In this document: positions 21,005 through 31,014 of the stretch, piece after piece
Position numbering within the stretch: the stretch's first letter is position 1
Layout: each line of letters begins with the position of its first letter
NCBI GenBank assembly: GCA_031763025.1
Contig: JASSKH010000023.1
Coordinates: 1,302,001-1,366,000, forward strand
Direction of reading: 5' to 3'
Source of the DNA: Macrocystis pyrifera
Lineage: Eukaryota > Sar > Phaeophyceae > Laminariales > Laminariaceae
DNA length: 64,000 bases
The notes under the pieces: model-generated
Seen by the model: only the letters and a program-made list of their open reading frames with translations
Databases searched by the model: none
Told to the model about the DNA's origin: nothing
Position numbers and translations under genes: made by a program

Positions 21005-21890
21005 ATTTTTTTATTTTTTTATTATCACTTTTACTTTCCAGCCCACTCGTACGTAGGAGGTTTTACCCTCGACGATCTTCTGGACAAGCCGTGGTCACGG
21101 GTGTTGTCCCTATTGATAATTATTCTTGCATGTGGCAGAGGCAAGCACTTCAATCGATGTCAACCGACTGGTAAAGCATGAGCTTCGAGCTCGAAAGAGC
21201 TGATGATGAAAGAGATGGCACTCCAAGGCCTTGTCGTTGATTATTGCGGTCTCGCAGAGGAGACAGGTGGGGAGAGAAGGAGAGTGGGCGAGTGTGCGTT
21301 GTGCACGTGTGTCGCATCTCGATCTAGAACTCAAAACAAAAATACTGCAGAGGGACCCCGGACCCTCGAAATGCAGTGTAACCTCAAAACTAAAACAAGC
21401 AAAACTCGGGAGAACTCAGCCTGTTTTTCGGGGTTCTACAGTTCCACCGCGTACTGAACCGTAACAAGTAATCCCGCATTCTGAACAAACTGCTACTCGT
21501 ATGACAGCTCAGTGTACTGTTGTACTCTACGAACTATATCAACAGATGACTAGCTATGTCCCGACAGCGAACCGATAGGCTACTGACTACTGTTATTGTT
21601 GTTGTGTAGCAACTGAATACTGCCAACGCTGCTGTTGCGTAACAACGTAGCTATCCTTAATAGTCCCTTCTCGCCCCCTGTACGTGCCTTTATTTTTTGT
21701 CGCGCATAGGGTTCAGCATTCCCACTGGTGATCGATTTTCATCGAATGTAGCTAACTCACGCTCTCGCGCTTTCCTCATATCAATGCAAGAAAAAGTCCC
21801 TATGAGCATGCACTCGGTGAGATTTGAACCCACGAAATTTATCTTGATAGACACGCGCACCACCTACTACCAAGCCACCGGGGACGCCGG
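21005..21890 (-). mobile_element. tRNA-derived SINE, copy 1, split by a 560-bp insertion
   Basis: On the minus strand the head has an A box (TGGCTTGGTAGTAGG, 21863-21877) and a B box (GGGTTCAAATC, 21821-21831). The B box sits in a five-pair T-arm, GTGGG-TTCAAAT-CTCAC. The acceptor pairing is degenerate, so this is not a working tRNA. The body runs through CTACATTCGATGAAAATCGA and GAACCCTATGCGCGAC, then breaks near 21667. It resumes at about 21110 with GACCACGGCTTGTCCAGAAG and ends GGGCTGGAAAGTAAAAGTGA plus an A-rich tail (about 21005-21030). The second copy at 23888-24165 is uninterrupted and proves the join. SINEs are mobilised by a partner LINE. Confidence 0.85.
21108..21668. mobile_element. 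560-bp insertion inside SINE copy 1
   Basis: The SINE text stops at GTTGTCCCT and restarts at CCCTTCTCGCCC, so the intervening DNA is an insertion with a possible short CCCT or CCT duplication. Its edges are TATTGATAATTATTC and, on the complement, CTATTAAGGATA, only weakly inverted. Short frames (21203-21457) show no domain. Confidence 0.6.
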
Positions 21891-22074
21891 CCTTATCTAT
21901 CCACAATTTACAGTAACACATGCATTTATATAGGAATTACTATTGAAGTTTGGTACAACTCGAAGTTTCTTGATTATTTCGTAATTCGTGGTGGAAATGG
22001 ATGAGAGCATGCGACCACACAACGAGTGTTTCTTTTAGGGGAAGAGGCAAGTTATGTCCGCCGGAGGCGGTGTC

Positions 22075-22330
22075 ACGACGGGACGGAACGATAATTTCCT
22101 ACGGGAGAGATTTTATCGGCGGGACACGGGACGGCAATTTTTCGGTGTCACGGCGGGACGGGACGATAATTTCGTAATTTCCAACAGGAGAGATTTTATA
22201 GGCGGGACGGGACGGTAAGCGACGACGGTCAGGGATTTTGTCGGCGGGACGGGACGGCGGGACCATTTTGACGGTGGTTTTACCGTCCCGTCCCGTCGGT
22301 ACCGTCGTTACCGTCCCGCCGAAAATACCG
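22075..22330. repeat. GGGAC array with internal inversion
   Basis: GGCGGGACGGGACGG-type motifs run in the + direction from 22075 to about 22263. They flip to TTTTACCGTCCCGTCCCG from about 22277 to 22325. The array therefore has a palindromic centre near 22268. It attaches to repeat E copy 2 as the matching array attaches to copy 1. Confidence 0.75.
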
Positions 22331-23095
22331 TGATAAGCCTTGTAGTATTCGATAAATCGGATCTGGCACAAAATTCCTCCCGGATCTCTCTCGCACAAAC
22401 CTTGTTTTGTTTTACGGTTTCGGCTCCCATAAGAGTGTCGATCGGAAATGGCCTGGCCAGACGAAACCAGACACCAGTTCTGTACTGTCCTAGAGATGGC
22501 CGAAACTGGCTGTGAACCCCACACAGACAGGAGGAATACCCGTGGCGGGCCTAATACTTGTACATATCATCGCTACTACTGCAGCAGTATTACAGCAGCT
22601 GTACTCTCGGTATCTCTAACACAGCTTACCGGCATATAGCCGTAGCTAGAGACTCCAAGCGCCAGTGATGGCGAGCAACCGACCACACCCCATATCCTTG
22701 GCGGTTGTCTTGGTGTTCTTGAGCTTTCAGCAATGTCAACGCACGGCTGCTTGATGCTGCAGCAGACTGCCAAGCTTGGGAACCCTTCGTCGAAGGAAGC
22801 CAACCCGGTCCAGGAAGCTCGAGTCTGCGAACGCAAGCCCCATGATACCCGGCGGGTACCAAACAGGATGCGTGGCGCCGTGTACTGCTATGTGTCCGCC
22901 GAATTCAAATCTTATTGCGGTATCTCCTCCCTCCAACAACGTCCTCCCAACTCAAATGAAACCCCGGCATACTTACATAAAACACCTTAAGATAGGAAAA
23001 GAGGAAACTCGATATACGAATTTGGGCCATACGAAAAACAGAAGTGCATGCCAGTTCTGTTTTCCGGTTTCGGCTCCCACAAGATTCAGTATAAT
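22331..23095 (-). repeat. Dispersed repeat E, copy 2
   Basis: This is the reverse-oriented counterpart of 16827-17480. On the minus strand it begins with CGGAAAACAGAACTGGCATG, passes GGCAGTCTGCTGCAGCATCA and ends beside the GGGAC array. The frame 22733-22990 (MSTHGCLMLQQTAKLGNPSS) aligns with a minus-strand frame of copy 1 (MSTHSSLMLQQTAKLTDPSS). The similarity is as good in non-coding parts, so a protein is not demonstrated. Confidence 0.75.
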
Positions 23096-23214
23096 AATAA
23101 CCAAATAACAGTCAGCCTTTCGTACGAAGGGAGTTATGCGGCGTCGGTGGAAAACGAGTCTGCTTTTTTGCTTGTTTCATACCTGGTATTATCTGACAAA
23201 ATCTCTCCGGGGGT

Positions 23215-23400
23215 GGAGCATAGTTGACGAACGCAGGACGGAGACGGTAGACAAAGTAGCAAGGTACTAGACCGACTAGTAAGGAGAACCTGGCTTCGCT
23301 ACTCGTCGAACCACAAACTGCTGGGGCTACTGGAGGGTGCTATGTGCTTCGGTTTGCCTTTTATTTCCCTTGGTTCCTAGTCTTACTCTGTTTACGGTAT
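23215..23400 (+). repeat. LINE 3' UTR-type repeat (B)
   Basis: CATAGTTGACGAACGCAGGA, later GTAGCAAGGTACTAG, then GAGAACCTGGCTTCGCTACT, and ending CCTAGTCTTACTCTGTTTAC. The same block occurs after the LINE at 49556 and reversed at 24455, 28190, 29765 and 30165. It seems to be the far 3' end of the window's LINE family or a partner sequence. Confidence 0.65.
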
Positions 23401-23422
23401 ATGTATTGGTTGGATCTGTATT

Positions 23423-23705
23423 AGGGTCGATCTTAAGGAGGACTGTTTTTTACTTTTTTTCAGTATTTTCGGTATCTTTCGGTTTCTTCCCATAGGAAAA
23501 TGGAAAATTTCGGGAAAATACAGAAAAAACTTTAAGACACTCCTCGTTAAGATTGACCTAGGGTCGACCTAGGATTGTTTTTTTTGTTTTTTTTTATGTG
23601 TTTTCGGTATTTTTCGGTTTGTTCCTATAGGAAAATACCTAAATTTCAGGAAAATACCGAAAAAAACTTAACAACACTCCACGTTAAGATTGACCTGGGG
23701 TCGAC
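23423..23705. repeat. Two tandem small palindromic elements (F)
   Basis: Unit 1 (23423-23562) starts GGGTCGATCTTAAGGAGGAC. It ends with the near-complement ACACTCCTCGTTAAGATTGA, with TTTCGGTATTTTTCGG/ACCGAAAAA-type arms around CCATAGGAAAATGG. Unit 2 (23563-23705) repeats the pattern. A third truncated head lies at 23712-23800. They are hairpin-forming miniature elements about 140 bases long. Confidence 0.7.
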
Positions 23706-23802
23706 ATACAGCAGGAGGACTGTTTTATGTCAGTAGGACTGTTTTATGTGTCTTTTCAGTGTTTTCAGTTATTTTTTTCGGTTTTTTCCTTGTATTTTCG
23801 GT

Positions 23803-24207
23803 ACAAAACTACGCCACATCGATACTACGTTGCCACGTATGCAGTAAGCACAGCGGACACTGCAATGCCATGTCATCATAATACTCAAGATCAATTTCGT
23901 GGGTTCAAATCTCAGAGAGTGCATGCTCGTAGGGACTGTTTCTTGCAAAAAAAAAGTTGATAAGCGGAAAGCGCGAGAAGAGCGTGAGTTAGCTACATTC
24001 GATGAAAATCGACGAGCAGTGGGAATGCTGAACCCTATGCGCGACAAAACACAAAGGCACGTACCGTGGGGGAGAAGGGACGACACCTGTGACCACGGCT
24101 TGTCCAGAAGATCGTCGAGGGTAAAACCTCCTACGAGTGGGCTGGAAAGTAAAAGTGATGATGAAAACAAAAAACAACAAGTATGGCAGGCACGACATAC
24201 ACTTTCT

Positions 24208-24241
<34 letters not shown>

Positions 24242-24440
24242 TCTTCACATTAAATGGAACAGAGAAACGAAAGAAAACAAAGGAAAACAAAAACAAAGAC
24301 GTCGATAGAAAAACAGAGAAAATATATATATATAAATAATAGAAGAGACAAACTACTACTGTCGTCGTGCCCCTCCGCAGGGGATGTGGCAGACGCTTGA
24401 AAATAACGAGTCGGGAAAAAGAAAAAAAACGAAACACCAC
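23803..24440 (+). mobile_element. Foldback element A half-copy, interrupted by a SINE
   Basis: The inner arm AAACTACGCCACATCGATAC..GCAATGCCATGTCATCATA stops at about 23880. It resumes at about 24181 with TATGGCAGGCACGACATACA and ends with GGGATGTGGCAGACGCTTGA near 24400. The two halves join in order in every other copy, so the SINE at 23888-24165 inserted here later. A (TTG)11-type microsatellite occupies about 24208-24241. Confidence 0.75.
23888..24165 (+). mobile_element. tRNA-derived SINE, copy 2, 5' truncated
   Basis: The copy starts at AGATCAATTTCGTGGGTTCA, so it keeps the B box (about 23901-23911) but has lost the A box. The body matches copy 1 through GTGAGTTAGCTACATTCGAT, GCTGAACCCTATGCGCGACA, GTGACCACGGCTTGTCCAGA and the terminal GTGGGCTGGAAAGTAAAAGT. 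This copy is continuous and defines the true SINE body. Confidence 0.85.
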
Positions 24441-24454
24441 TATTAATATTAATA

Positions 24455-24960
24455 CTTACTTGTAAACCAGAGTAAGACTAAGAACCAAGGGAAAATACCA
24501 GGCAAACCAAAGCACAAAGCACCCTCCAGGTAGCGGCAGCAGTTTGTGGTACGAGCAGCATAGGCAGGTTTTCCCCACCATTATTTGTCGGCCTGGTGCC
24601 TTGCTACCCTGTCTGCTATATCTTTCCTACTTTCGTGCACCGCAGTTTCCCTTCTACTCCTCCTGCCCCCCCTCCCCCCATTCCCTTGGACACCACCCAC
24701 GGCAGATGCGCGGCGCTGCCTACTCAGCTCAGCCTAATTCTCGGGTCACCTCACCATGAATCGTTCGGCCTCTTCGAGGATCCTCCGGTACCACTTCCCC
24801 GGCTCTTTTGCTGCAGTGGACCACAGCAGTGCGGCTTTAACTCCAAACACCAAGGGGGCAAGTTCCGTTGACCCTTCGGTGGCTCGGAACTCCCTAAGGT
24901 TTTCGACTACGCATCTATGCATCTATGTCAAGTCTTAAATTGTCCGCCAGGTCTCGTAGC
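24455..24960 (-). pseudogene. LINE 3' end (minus strand)
   Basis: On the minus strand the reading is FRATEGSTELAPLVFGVKAALL-like, then KEPGKWYRRILEEAERFMVR, then RQRRASAVGGVQGNGG. The 3' UTR block follows (GTAGCAAGGCACCAGGCCGA...CTTAGTCTTACTCTGGTTTA). It is an extreme 5' truncation, typical of LINE remnants. Its UTR end touches foldback A at about 24440. Confidence 0.8.
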
Positions 24961-24974
24961 GTCAGTATCTTTAG

Positions 24975-25255
24975 TATCTCTGTGTGTTCTTCACTTGAAA
25001 CCATTCCTTCTACTCGTCGACATCCAGCACTACTACCAGTGTCCGTGCCGATTGTTCAATCCTAGAGTTTTACAAGTTCTGTGGTCACAAAACTACGCCA
25101 CGCAGATACTCCCGATTGTTCTGCAGTAAGCAGAGTAGACAACGCAATGCCATATCATCACTATGCACGACATATACATTCTATTAATTAGAGACAACGA
25201 AAGGAAACAAAAAATACAAAAAAAACACAAGGAAGGCAAAAAACACATCATCAAA
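24975..25255 (+). repeat. Foldback element A, half copy
   Basis: GTGTGTTCTTCACTTGAAAC, then GACATCCAGCACTACTACCA, then CAAAACTACGCCACGCAGAT, GCAATGCCATATCATCA and GCACGACATATACATTCTAT. It lies directly after the LINE 3' end on the same DNA. The outermost terminus with GGGATGTGGCAGACACTTGA is missing. Confidence 0.75.
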
Positions 25256-25266
25256 GATAAGGGTTT

Positions 25267-25417
25267 TTGCCAAAATCAGGTATACCTGGCCACTTTCGTG
25301 CCAAAAACAGTTACATACTGAATTCAACTACAAAACACACGCCAGGAGCCCTGCTATTGGCCGAGCTGACATTGTAACTGATTTTGGCACGAAAAGGCCA
25401 AGGTACACCTGATTTTT
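25267..25417. mobile_element. Miniature inverted-repeat element H (150 bp)
   Basis: The left arm GCCAAAATCAGGTATACCTG..CACTTTCGTGCCAAAAACAG is mirrored by the right arm TGTAACTGATTTTGGCACGA..GGCCAAGGTACACCTGATTT. The arms run about 48 bases with few mismatches. Related loose motifs (CTGATTTTGGC) recur at 25438-25452 and 26075-26125. Confidence 0.8.
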
Positions 25418-25588
25418 TCTACTCTGTCTAGCTTTCAACTGATTTTGGCGAACTGAACCAATCAGAGAGGCCATACGTACACTGCTGTGTTTTCTCTCCG
25501 TACGCGTCTGCCCTCCCTCGGTTGAAATTCTTCTGTATTGACGTATTAACTCTGTAGTCGTACGTCGTACGTAAAAGTACGTATATAC

Positions 25589-25945
25589 ATGCATACATGC
25601 GTACGCTGGTTTCACTGTTTGTCCTTTGGGGTGTGCGATGTGCTTCAGTTCGTCGTTGTGTGTACTCTGTTGTCTTCTATGTTCACAACAGTCTTTACAG
25701 CACCATGGACACTCGGTGTTTCGTCTGCGCCACCCCGCGTCGAGGTGGTCTCAGGTTTGGTACGGCAAGATAATTTCGTGCTTAGCAGGCGGTTCCGCGA
25801 GGACGGTCTGGAAGCTTTAAAGCTGTCAACGGGGGGGGGCGCCAGAGTAAATACTCTAGGCGCTGCCGCCGTGGCGAAACAAACGAAGCATATTAATAGC
25901 GACTCTTTGCAGGTCCAAGTGGAGCCCGTGGTACCTACACCCTGA
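25589..25945 (+). CDS. Unrecognised 118-codon reading frame
   Basis: The frame includes APWTLGVSSAPPRVEVVSGL and LSRRFREDGLEALKLSTGGG. Codon texture is more GC-balanced than the neighbours, and a second ATG at 25680 is in frame. No domain, splice signal or homologous copy in the window supports a function. It may be a fragment of a host or element gene, or chance. Confidence 0.25.
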   Translation: MHTCVRWFHCLSFGVCDVLQFVVVCTLLSSMFTTVFTAPWTLGVSSAPPRVEVVSGLVRQDNFVLSRRFREDGLEALKLSTGGGARVNTLGAAAVAKQTKHINSDSLQVQVEPVVPTP

Positions 25946-26139
25946 AGAAAACAAACAATTCAGATTTTGGAGGTCATATGACACGCTTAATGCTTTAGGC
26001 GCATTCTTTTTTGACCGGATTGTCATGGACATTACACCGCTCGTGGCGCGCGTTTTTTACTTGGTTTTAGAATGTACCTGATTTTGGCTCAAACGGATCA
26101 GGTATAACTGATTTTGGCATTTGCCCAAGATAAAAAGAA

Positions 26140-26650
26140 AAGAAAAAAAAAATTGTCGTGCCTCTCCGAAGGAGATGTGGCAGACACTAAAAAACAAATC
26201 GTGCTGTTTCTTCAGCTCGCTCTTTTTGAAGTTTCTGCCACATCTCCTGCGGAGAGGTAGAGAGGTACGATAGTTTTTTTTTTTTCCTTCCTTCTCTCCT
26301 TTACCTATCTCCTTCGATATGTTTTCTTTTTTTCTTTGTACTTGTATTTCCTTGTTTTCTTTCGTTTTATCTCTTTCATAGAAAATGTATGTGGTGCATA
26401 TCATATCCAGCATGATGGCATGGTATCGCCTTGTGTACTATTAATACTGCTGTTACAGCAGTTGTGCTTATTTGTTATTCATACTTACCAGTAGTACCTC
26501 TGCCGGTGGCGCAGTTTTGTGACCACAGCATTTGGTTTAACCCCTTCAGTACCGCAGTCCCGATTTGGGGACAAACCAGTCTAATTCCAAGTGATTTGTC
26601 CCCAAAACGGGACTGCGGTACTAAAAGGGTTGACGTGAAGAACACACACA
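26140..26650 (-). repeat. Foldback element A variant carrying palindrome C
   Basis: The outer end is doubled here: TGCCTCTCCGAAGGAGATGTGGCAGACACT and, inverted, GTTTCTGCCACATCTCCTGC (26155-26260). The arm follows through TATCATATCCAGCATGATGG and GGTGGCGCAGTTTTGTGACC. At 26539-26632 lies a 94-bp palindrome: ACCCCTTCAGTACCGCAGTC, GGGGACAAACCAG, and back to GACTGCGGTACTAAAAGGGT. The element ends GACGTGAAGAACACACACAC. The same palindrome, in the same place of an A copy, occurs at 30052-30143. Confidence 0.75.
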
Positions 26651-27324
26651 CTACCACGTACTATTATTAATAATACGAGCTGGGCCAGCCGAGGTAGGTG
26701 CTGATTGGGTGGTTGATCGGCGATGCCCCGCTCAATAATACACATTAATTGGGATGTGATTTTTTTGCACCGTGCGTGTTGATCATGCACCAGCCAAGAA
26801 ACGGAAGACTCGTTTTTTTTTATTTGCTCTAGGGTTATGACCGATACATCGATCCGAAAAAATACGAAAACGGCCATTACTTGTAGTTGTTGTTGTCTTC
26901 ACATTATATCGTCCTTTCTACCCACCTTCATCAGTACACCCAGTATATGTCCTGATTCCTTATCCTAGAGAGATACTGATTGCGTGGTCACAGACTGTGA
27001 GACAGAGGAAGAAAATAAAAACAAAACAATAATAATCGCAAATTCAAGTGTCAAGCACGTGAAATGCCTGCGTACCGGGTACGAGAACACAACAACACAA
27101 GCAAGACCAAACAAATAAGAGCATGCCTGGAAAAAAACAAGAACCAAAAAGGCGAATTCTCCGTGTGTTTGCACATGCGGTTCGAGAAATGACGTTTAAT
27201 TATCGGATCGAAACTCCCAAAATTGAGCGGGGCATCGCAGAAAAACCCAAATTTATCGTAATTACTTGTTGTATGTATGAAAATCGTGTTTTGGCTATTA
27301 TATCTCTTGATGGGCCTCGACGCC

Positions 27325-27590
27325 ACTTGTTAAGATCAAGCATGTGCGGGACACTTTGTACACCTGGACAGGTCTGGCTATTAAGTCGGTACTCGTTGGT
27401 ACTTACTTACGTGTGTTGTTTTCTTAGCGATAGAAGAAGAGTAGCTTTATTCCTTTCCTGCACGGGGAGACTGAGACCAAGCTCGTGCGTCTCTGGGAAA
27501 TCCCTGGTTTTCCATCTAAGGTACGTCTTCCAAGTACTACAAATATGTTCCTAGTGCCTGAACCCAGGTAATTACTGGGCTTTCAACCTC
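27325..27590 (+). repeat. Dispersed repeat L, copy 3
   Basis: TGTTAAGATCAAGCATGTGC, GACACTTTGTACACCTGGAC, TAAGTCGGTACTCGTTGGTA and GATAGAAGAAGAGTAGCTTT match 7310-7020 (minus) and 41757-42130. The RNase H-like end of copies 1 and 2 is not present here. Confidence 0.65.
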
Positions 27591-27942
27591 ATATCAAGCA
27601 ATATCATAACATTGGGCAATGAAAGTACTATCGATATTTTCCTAGGCTAGGGTCTTCAGCTACGCCTCCACCAATTTTCGCCTGGATCGAGAACGGCGAT
27701 TTTGTGCGAATTTTATGTTGAAAAAATGGCGTTTTTGAGTTTCCGCCAATAACTCGTCGAGATCGAGTCTAAATATAAAAATGTCTCAATTTTAATGTGC
27801 TTTTTTTTTGCGCGTGCCGTGTGCTGTCCGGGTCAGTGCCTCTAAATTTCCAAGTTCAAAGTCGCAGTGGTTCACCAGATACGACCTTCGGATGGTTTAT
27901 CATTTTTTTTGGCTGGCCCAGCTCGTACATACAGAGTAATAA
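27591..27942. other. Gene-free AT-rich spacer
   Basis: The text AGTGGTTCACCAGATACGAC..TTTGGCTGGCCCAGCTCGTA (27861-27928) is also present at 12920-12985, so part of this is a further short dispersed repeat. No coding region is supported. Confidence 0.45.
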
Positions 27943-28188
27943 GACTACTTCTTATCGGAGAGCTTTTTATCCAAAATTTCCATGTTTTTTCGGCGCAATT
28001 TTTCGTTCTTCCAGATTTTCCCGATTTTTTTTCCAAATAGGTGAAATTTAAAAATACACGATTTTTGTGCGTCTAGAGAATTTCTCGAATAGTGACAGAA
28101 CGCCACAGTTTATTGATTCGTACATATCTCAAATAGTTTCAAAACTTTGAAAAATTTGGAAAAAAGCTCCCCGATAAGAATAGACCCA
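27943..28188. mobile_element. Miniature inverted-repeat element G, copy 1
   Basis: Left end CTTCTTATCGGAGAGCTTTT and right end AAAAAGCTCCCCGATAAGAA are inverted copies, with CCAAAATTTCC/GAAAAATTTGG just inside. The 246-bp AT-rich interior is non-coding. A second copy of the same size is at 41813-42065. Confidence 0.8.
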
Positions 28189-28189
28189 T

Positions 28190-28580
28190 AAGAACCAAGG
28201 GAAAAAACAAGCAAGCCAAATAACAAAACACCCTCCAGGTAGTCGCAGCAGTTTGTTGTGGTACGAGTAGCATACTACAAAATTTTCTCCCTACTACTGC
28301 AGTAGGCGGTCTGGTACCTTGGAACCCTCTCTACGGTCTCTGTCCTGCGTTCGTCAACTATGCCCCACCCCCGGAGAGGATGTGCCAGACAATACGACAC
28401 AAACTAAGCTGCTACTACGGGGGACTATAGTAGATAGGGCCAAGTAATGCCAGTAAAAACAGTGAAGGATACAGGTTTTTATGTTTATCATAGGTCCTAT
28501 TAACTATGGCCCCCCGTAATAGCAGGCTCGTCATCCACCCACGACACACGACTCCTTTCGTAAGGACAAGGAGCAAAAAA
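28190..28580 (-). repeat. LINE 3' UTR repeat split by MITE D
   Basis: On the minus strand this is the B block (TGACGAACGCAGGACAGAG, CCCTTGGTTCTTATGGG). It continues into AGTCGTGTGTCGTGGGTGGA beyond an insertion at 28412-28522. Copies at 49500-49560 and 30305-30340 show the uninterrupted join GACACAAAC..GCAGGCTCGTCAT. Confidence 0.65.
28412..28522. mobile_element. MITE D, copy 1
   Basis: CTACTACGGGGGACTATAGT at the left and AACTATGGCCCCCCGTAATA at the right form terminal inverted repeats around ATACAGGTTTTTATG. The element sits inside a LINE-type UTR. Family D has about nine full or half copies in this window, about 110 bp each, with ends close to TATTACGGGGG(A/T)CCATAG. If the element proper starts at CGGGGG, the duplicated target is TA. 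Confidence 0.85.
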
Positions 28581-29160
28581 TATAGACCAAGGGAATGAAA
28601 ATTACGGAGGATCAAGCGCGAAAAACTAAAGAAGACAAAAGAAGACCACGTTCGAACCAGCTGCAATAGTTGGCGGCACGAGTTTCATAGCCATGTTCTA
28701 CTTACCAGTTGGCCTGGTGAGTTGCTACCCTGTCTGCCATCTCCTTCTTCCTACTTTCGTCCTCCACTGTTTTTCTTCTACTCCTCCTATTGCCCCCCCC
28801 CTCCCCGGATTCCCTTGGTTGGGTTTCATTGCACTACTCTTTATGCCCCCCCTCCTCCCATCTCCTTGGGCAACACCTACCGTAGGTAGTGGTACGGCGG
28901 ATTCCCGGCGCTGTCTACTCAGCTGTGCCTCATCCTCGTATCCCCTCACCACAAATCGTTCGGCTGCTTCAAGGGCCCTCCGGTACCACTTCCCGGCCTT
29001 GAAAGTTTTGGCTGCAGTGGACCACACCGCGGTCTGAACTCTAAACACGAAGGGAGAGTGTTCCGTTGACCCTCCGGTGGCTCGGAACTCCCTAACCTAA
29101 GGTCTTCGACTATGTATGCATCTATTCCAAGTCTTGAACTGTCCGATAAGTCTCGGGTCT
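28581..29160 (-). pseudogene. LINE 3' end (minus strand)
   Basis: Reading the minus strand gives ATEGSTEHSPFVFRVQTAVW, then KTFKAGKWYRRALEAAERFVV and RRGYEDEAQLSRQRRESAVP. The UTR follows with AACATGGCTATGAAACTCGT, CGAACGTGGTCTTCTTTTGT and GATCCTCCGTAATTTTCATT. It is collinear with the other LINE 3' ends and truncated before the RT. Confidence 0.8.
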
Positions 29161-29164
29161 GCTT

Positions 29165-29680
29165 GGTGTGTGTTCTTCACATTAAAAAAAAACCTTATTT
29201 CTATTATTACGGGGCACCATAGTTCACAGGACCTACAGTACACACAAAAACGTGTTTACTATGGACCCCCGTAATAATACCAGTCGACATACAGCACAAA
29301 AAATTCTAGAGAGTCACACGTTATGTGGCCACGAAACTACGCCACAGACAGAGATACGTACATCGCGATGCAGTAACTGCTGTCATATCCAGTATGATCA
29401 CATGACATTGCATTGTCTACCGTGCTTGCTGCACACGTAACAATGTAGTCACTTGTATCTCTCTAGGATTGAAGAATCGGCACGGCCACTGCTTGTGCTG
29501 GATGTCGACGGGTACAAAGAACGGGACGAACACGCACAGCAGTATGTAGAGCAAACAACGCTGCCGTGTCATCATACTGAATACGATGGACATGACATAC
29601 ACATTCTATAAATTAGAGATAACAAACGCAAACTAAAGTAGAAAGCAAAGAAACAAGTCAAATAGGGAAATAAAGATAAA
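29165..29680 (+). repeat. Foldback element A copies with MITE D insertion
   Basis: GTGTGTTCTTCACATT begins the centre of A and is cut by MITE D (29201-29279). It continues with CAGTCGACATACAGCACAAA. The arm goes to about 29375, then the opposite arm returns (TCATATCCAGTATGATCACA..AGGATTGAAGAATCGGCACG) to the centre near 29520, and a final outer arm runs to about 29680. It is a rearranged or doubly inserted copy. Confidence 0.65.
29201..29279. mobile_element. MITE D, copy 2 (shortened)
   Basis: CTATTATTACGGGGCACCAT at the left, TTTACTATGGACCCCCGTAA at the right, 79 bases long. It interrupts foldback element A at its centre. Confidence 0.8.
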
Positions 29681-29764
29681 ATATACATATGTCGTGCCTC
29701 CCTCAGGAGATGTTGCAGACACTTCAAAAATAGCGAGACAAAGGAATGGCACCACTACATACTG

Positions 29765-30350
29765 CATACAGAGTAAAAACGAAGGGAATTAGCGAGCAAG
29801 CCGAAGAACAGGACAATTTCCAGGTAGCCGCAGCTGTTTGTGGTACGGGTAGCACAGTATGATGGTCAGGTTCTCCCTACTATTAATAGGCGGTCTGGTA
29901 CCTTGCTACCCTGTCTGCGGTCCCCATCCTGCGTTCGTCAACTATGCTGTGGTGTAAGTTTGTGACCATGTAACTTGTATACGTATCTCTAGCGATGAAG
30001 AATCGGCACGGACATTGGTTGTGCTGGATGTCGACGGGTAGAAGAACGGTTAACCCCTTGAGTACTGGAGTCCCGTTTTGGGGACAAACCAGTCAATTTC
30101 CAAGTAGTTTGTCCCCAAAACGGGACCGCCGTCCTGAAAAGGTTGACGTGAAGAACACAGACATACGAAGCGCCCTCCAGGTAGCCGTAGCGGTTTGTGG
30201 CACGAGTGCATGCCAAGGTTCTCCCTAGTAGTAGGTCTGGTACCTTGCTACTGTTGTCTACTGCCGTCTCTGTCGTGCGTTCGTCATATATGCCCCACCC
30301 CCCGAGAGGACGCGTCACACAATAGGGAACGAGCAAAGCAGGCTGGTACG
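29765..30350 (-). repeat. LINE UTR repeats B with foldback A/palindrome C fragment
   Basis: Two minus-strand B blocks (29765-29960 and 30165-30350) share CTACCTGGAGG/CTACCTGGAAA and the TGCTACTCGTACCAC-type box. Between them lies an A inner arm (GAAGAATCGGCACGGACATT), with palindrome C at 30052-30143 and the A terminus GACGTGAAGAACACAG. Confidence 0.6.
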
Positions 30351-31014
30351 GGATGGTATACCACAGCTCGTTATAATAGTACCGTTTCCCTTCGGGACGG
30401 GTATGATACTGCTGTGAGCACTATTTTGCACAACAGCAGCAGTTTAAGTGGATTGCTTTCTTCAATGGAGATTGTTTTTTTTTACGGCCTGTCTGTGTCG
30501 TGACCAGGGTTTCAAGTGTGCTAAACGTGAGAACACCATCACCATAAAAATTAAATGTATCTTTGGACAACATTTTCATATCCCTCAGCCTAATTGGCCC
30601 GCTCCTTCGCACGCGCTCTCGTTTTCACTTCCTTCTTGTCGGTTCCCCTTTCCCCCCGTCCCAAATACACAAACTGATTTTCGCACTTGCGCTATTTGTC
30701 TGAAAAACAAAAATTATCGCCCAGCGTGAATTTAATCCGTCTCTTCCCCACCAGTTGACGCTCTGTCTCCCTCGTCCTTCGTCTTCGAGTATATCTAGTC
30801 CCCTGCCGGCGCAGTTAGACTGCTTTACCATAGTAGTTTGGCCTGTGGTGGCACCTTCCTGCGCGAACGGACATTCCGATTGATAGGGCTGTGAGTTGGC
30901 TGACTAATAGTCGTTAATAGTCGTCAGCTAATACGGGGGTCCACAGTTAACGGGACCAAATTTTGTTCGTAAAAATAGGTAAATACAAGGCTTTCCTTCG
31001 GAGTGGGTATTCCG
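30351..31014. other. Gene-free spacer with a half MITE D
   Basis: A half copy of MITE D lies at about 30930-30990 (ATACGGGGGTCCACAGTTAA). The frame 30448-30729 contains TCAICLKNKN but lacks a second metal-binding half. No gene is called. Confidence 0.45.

Noticed and set aside
21820-21890. Functional tRNA gene on the minus strand
   Set aside because: A and B boxes and T-arm are present but acceptor pairing is poor and a second copy with the same tail exists, so it is a SINE head.
30448-30729. RING-like motif CAICLKNKN
   Set aside because: No further metal ligands follow; the frame ends within 15 residues.
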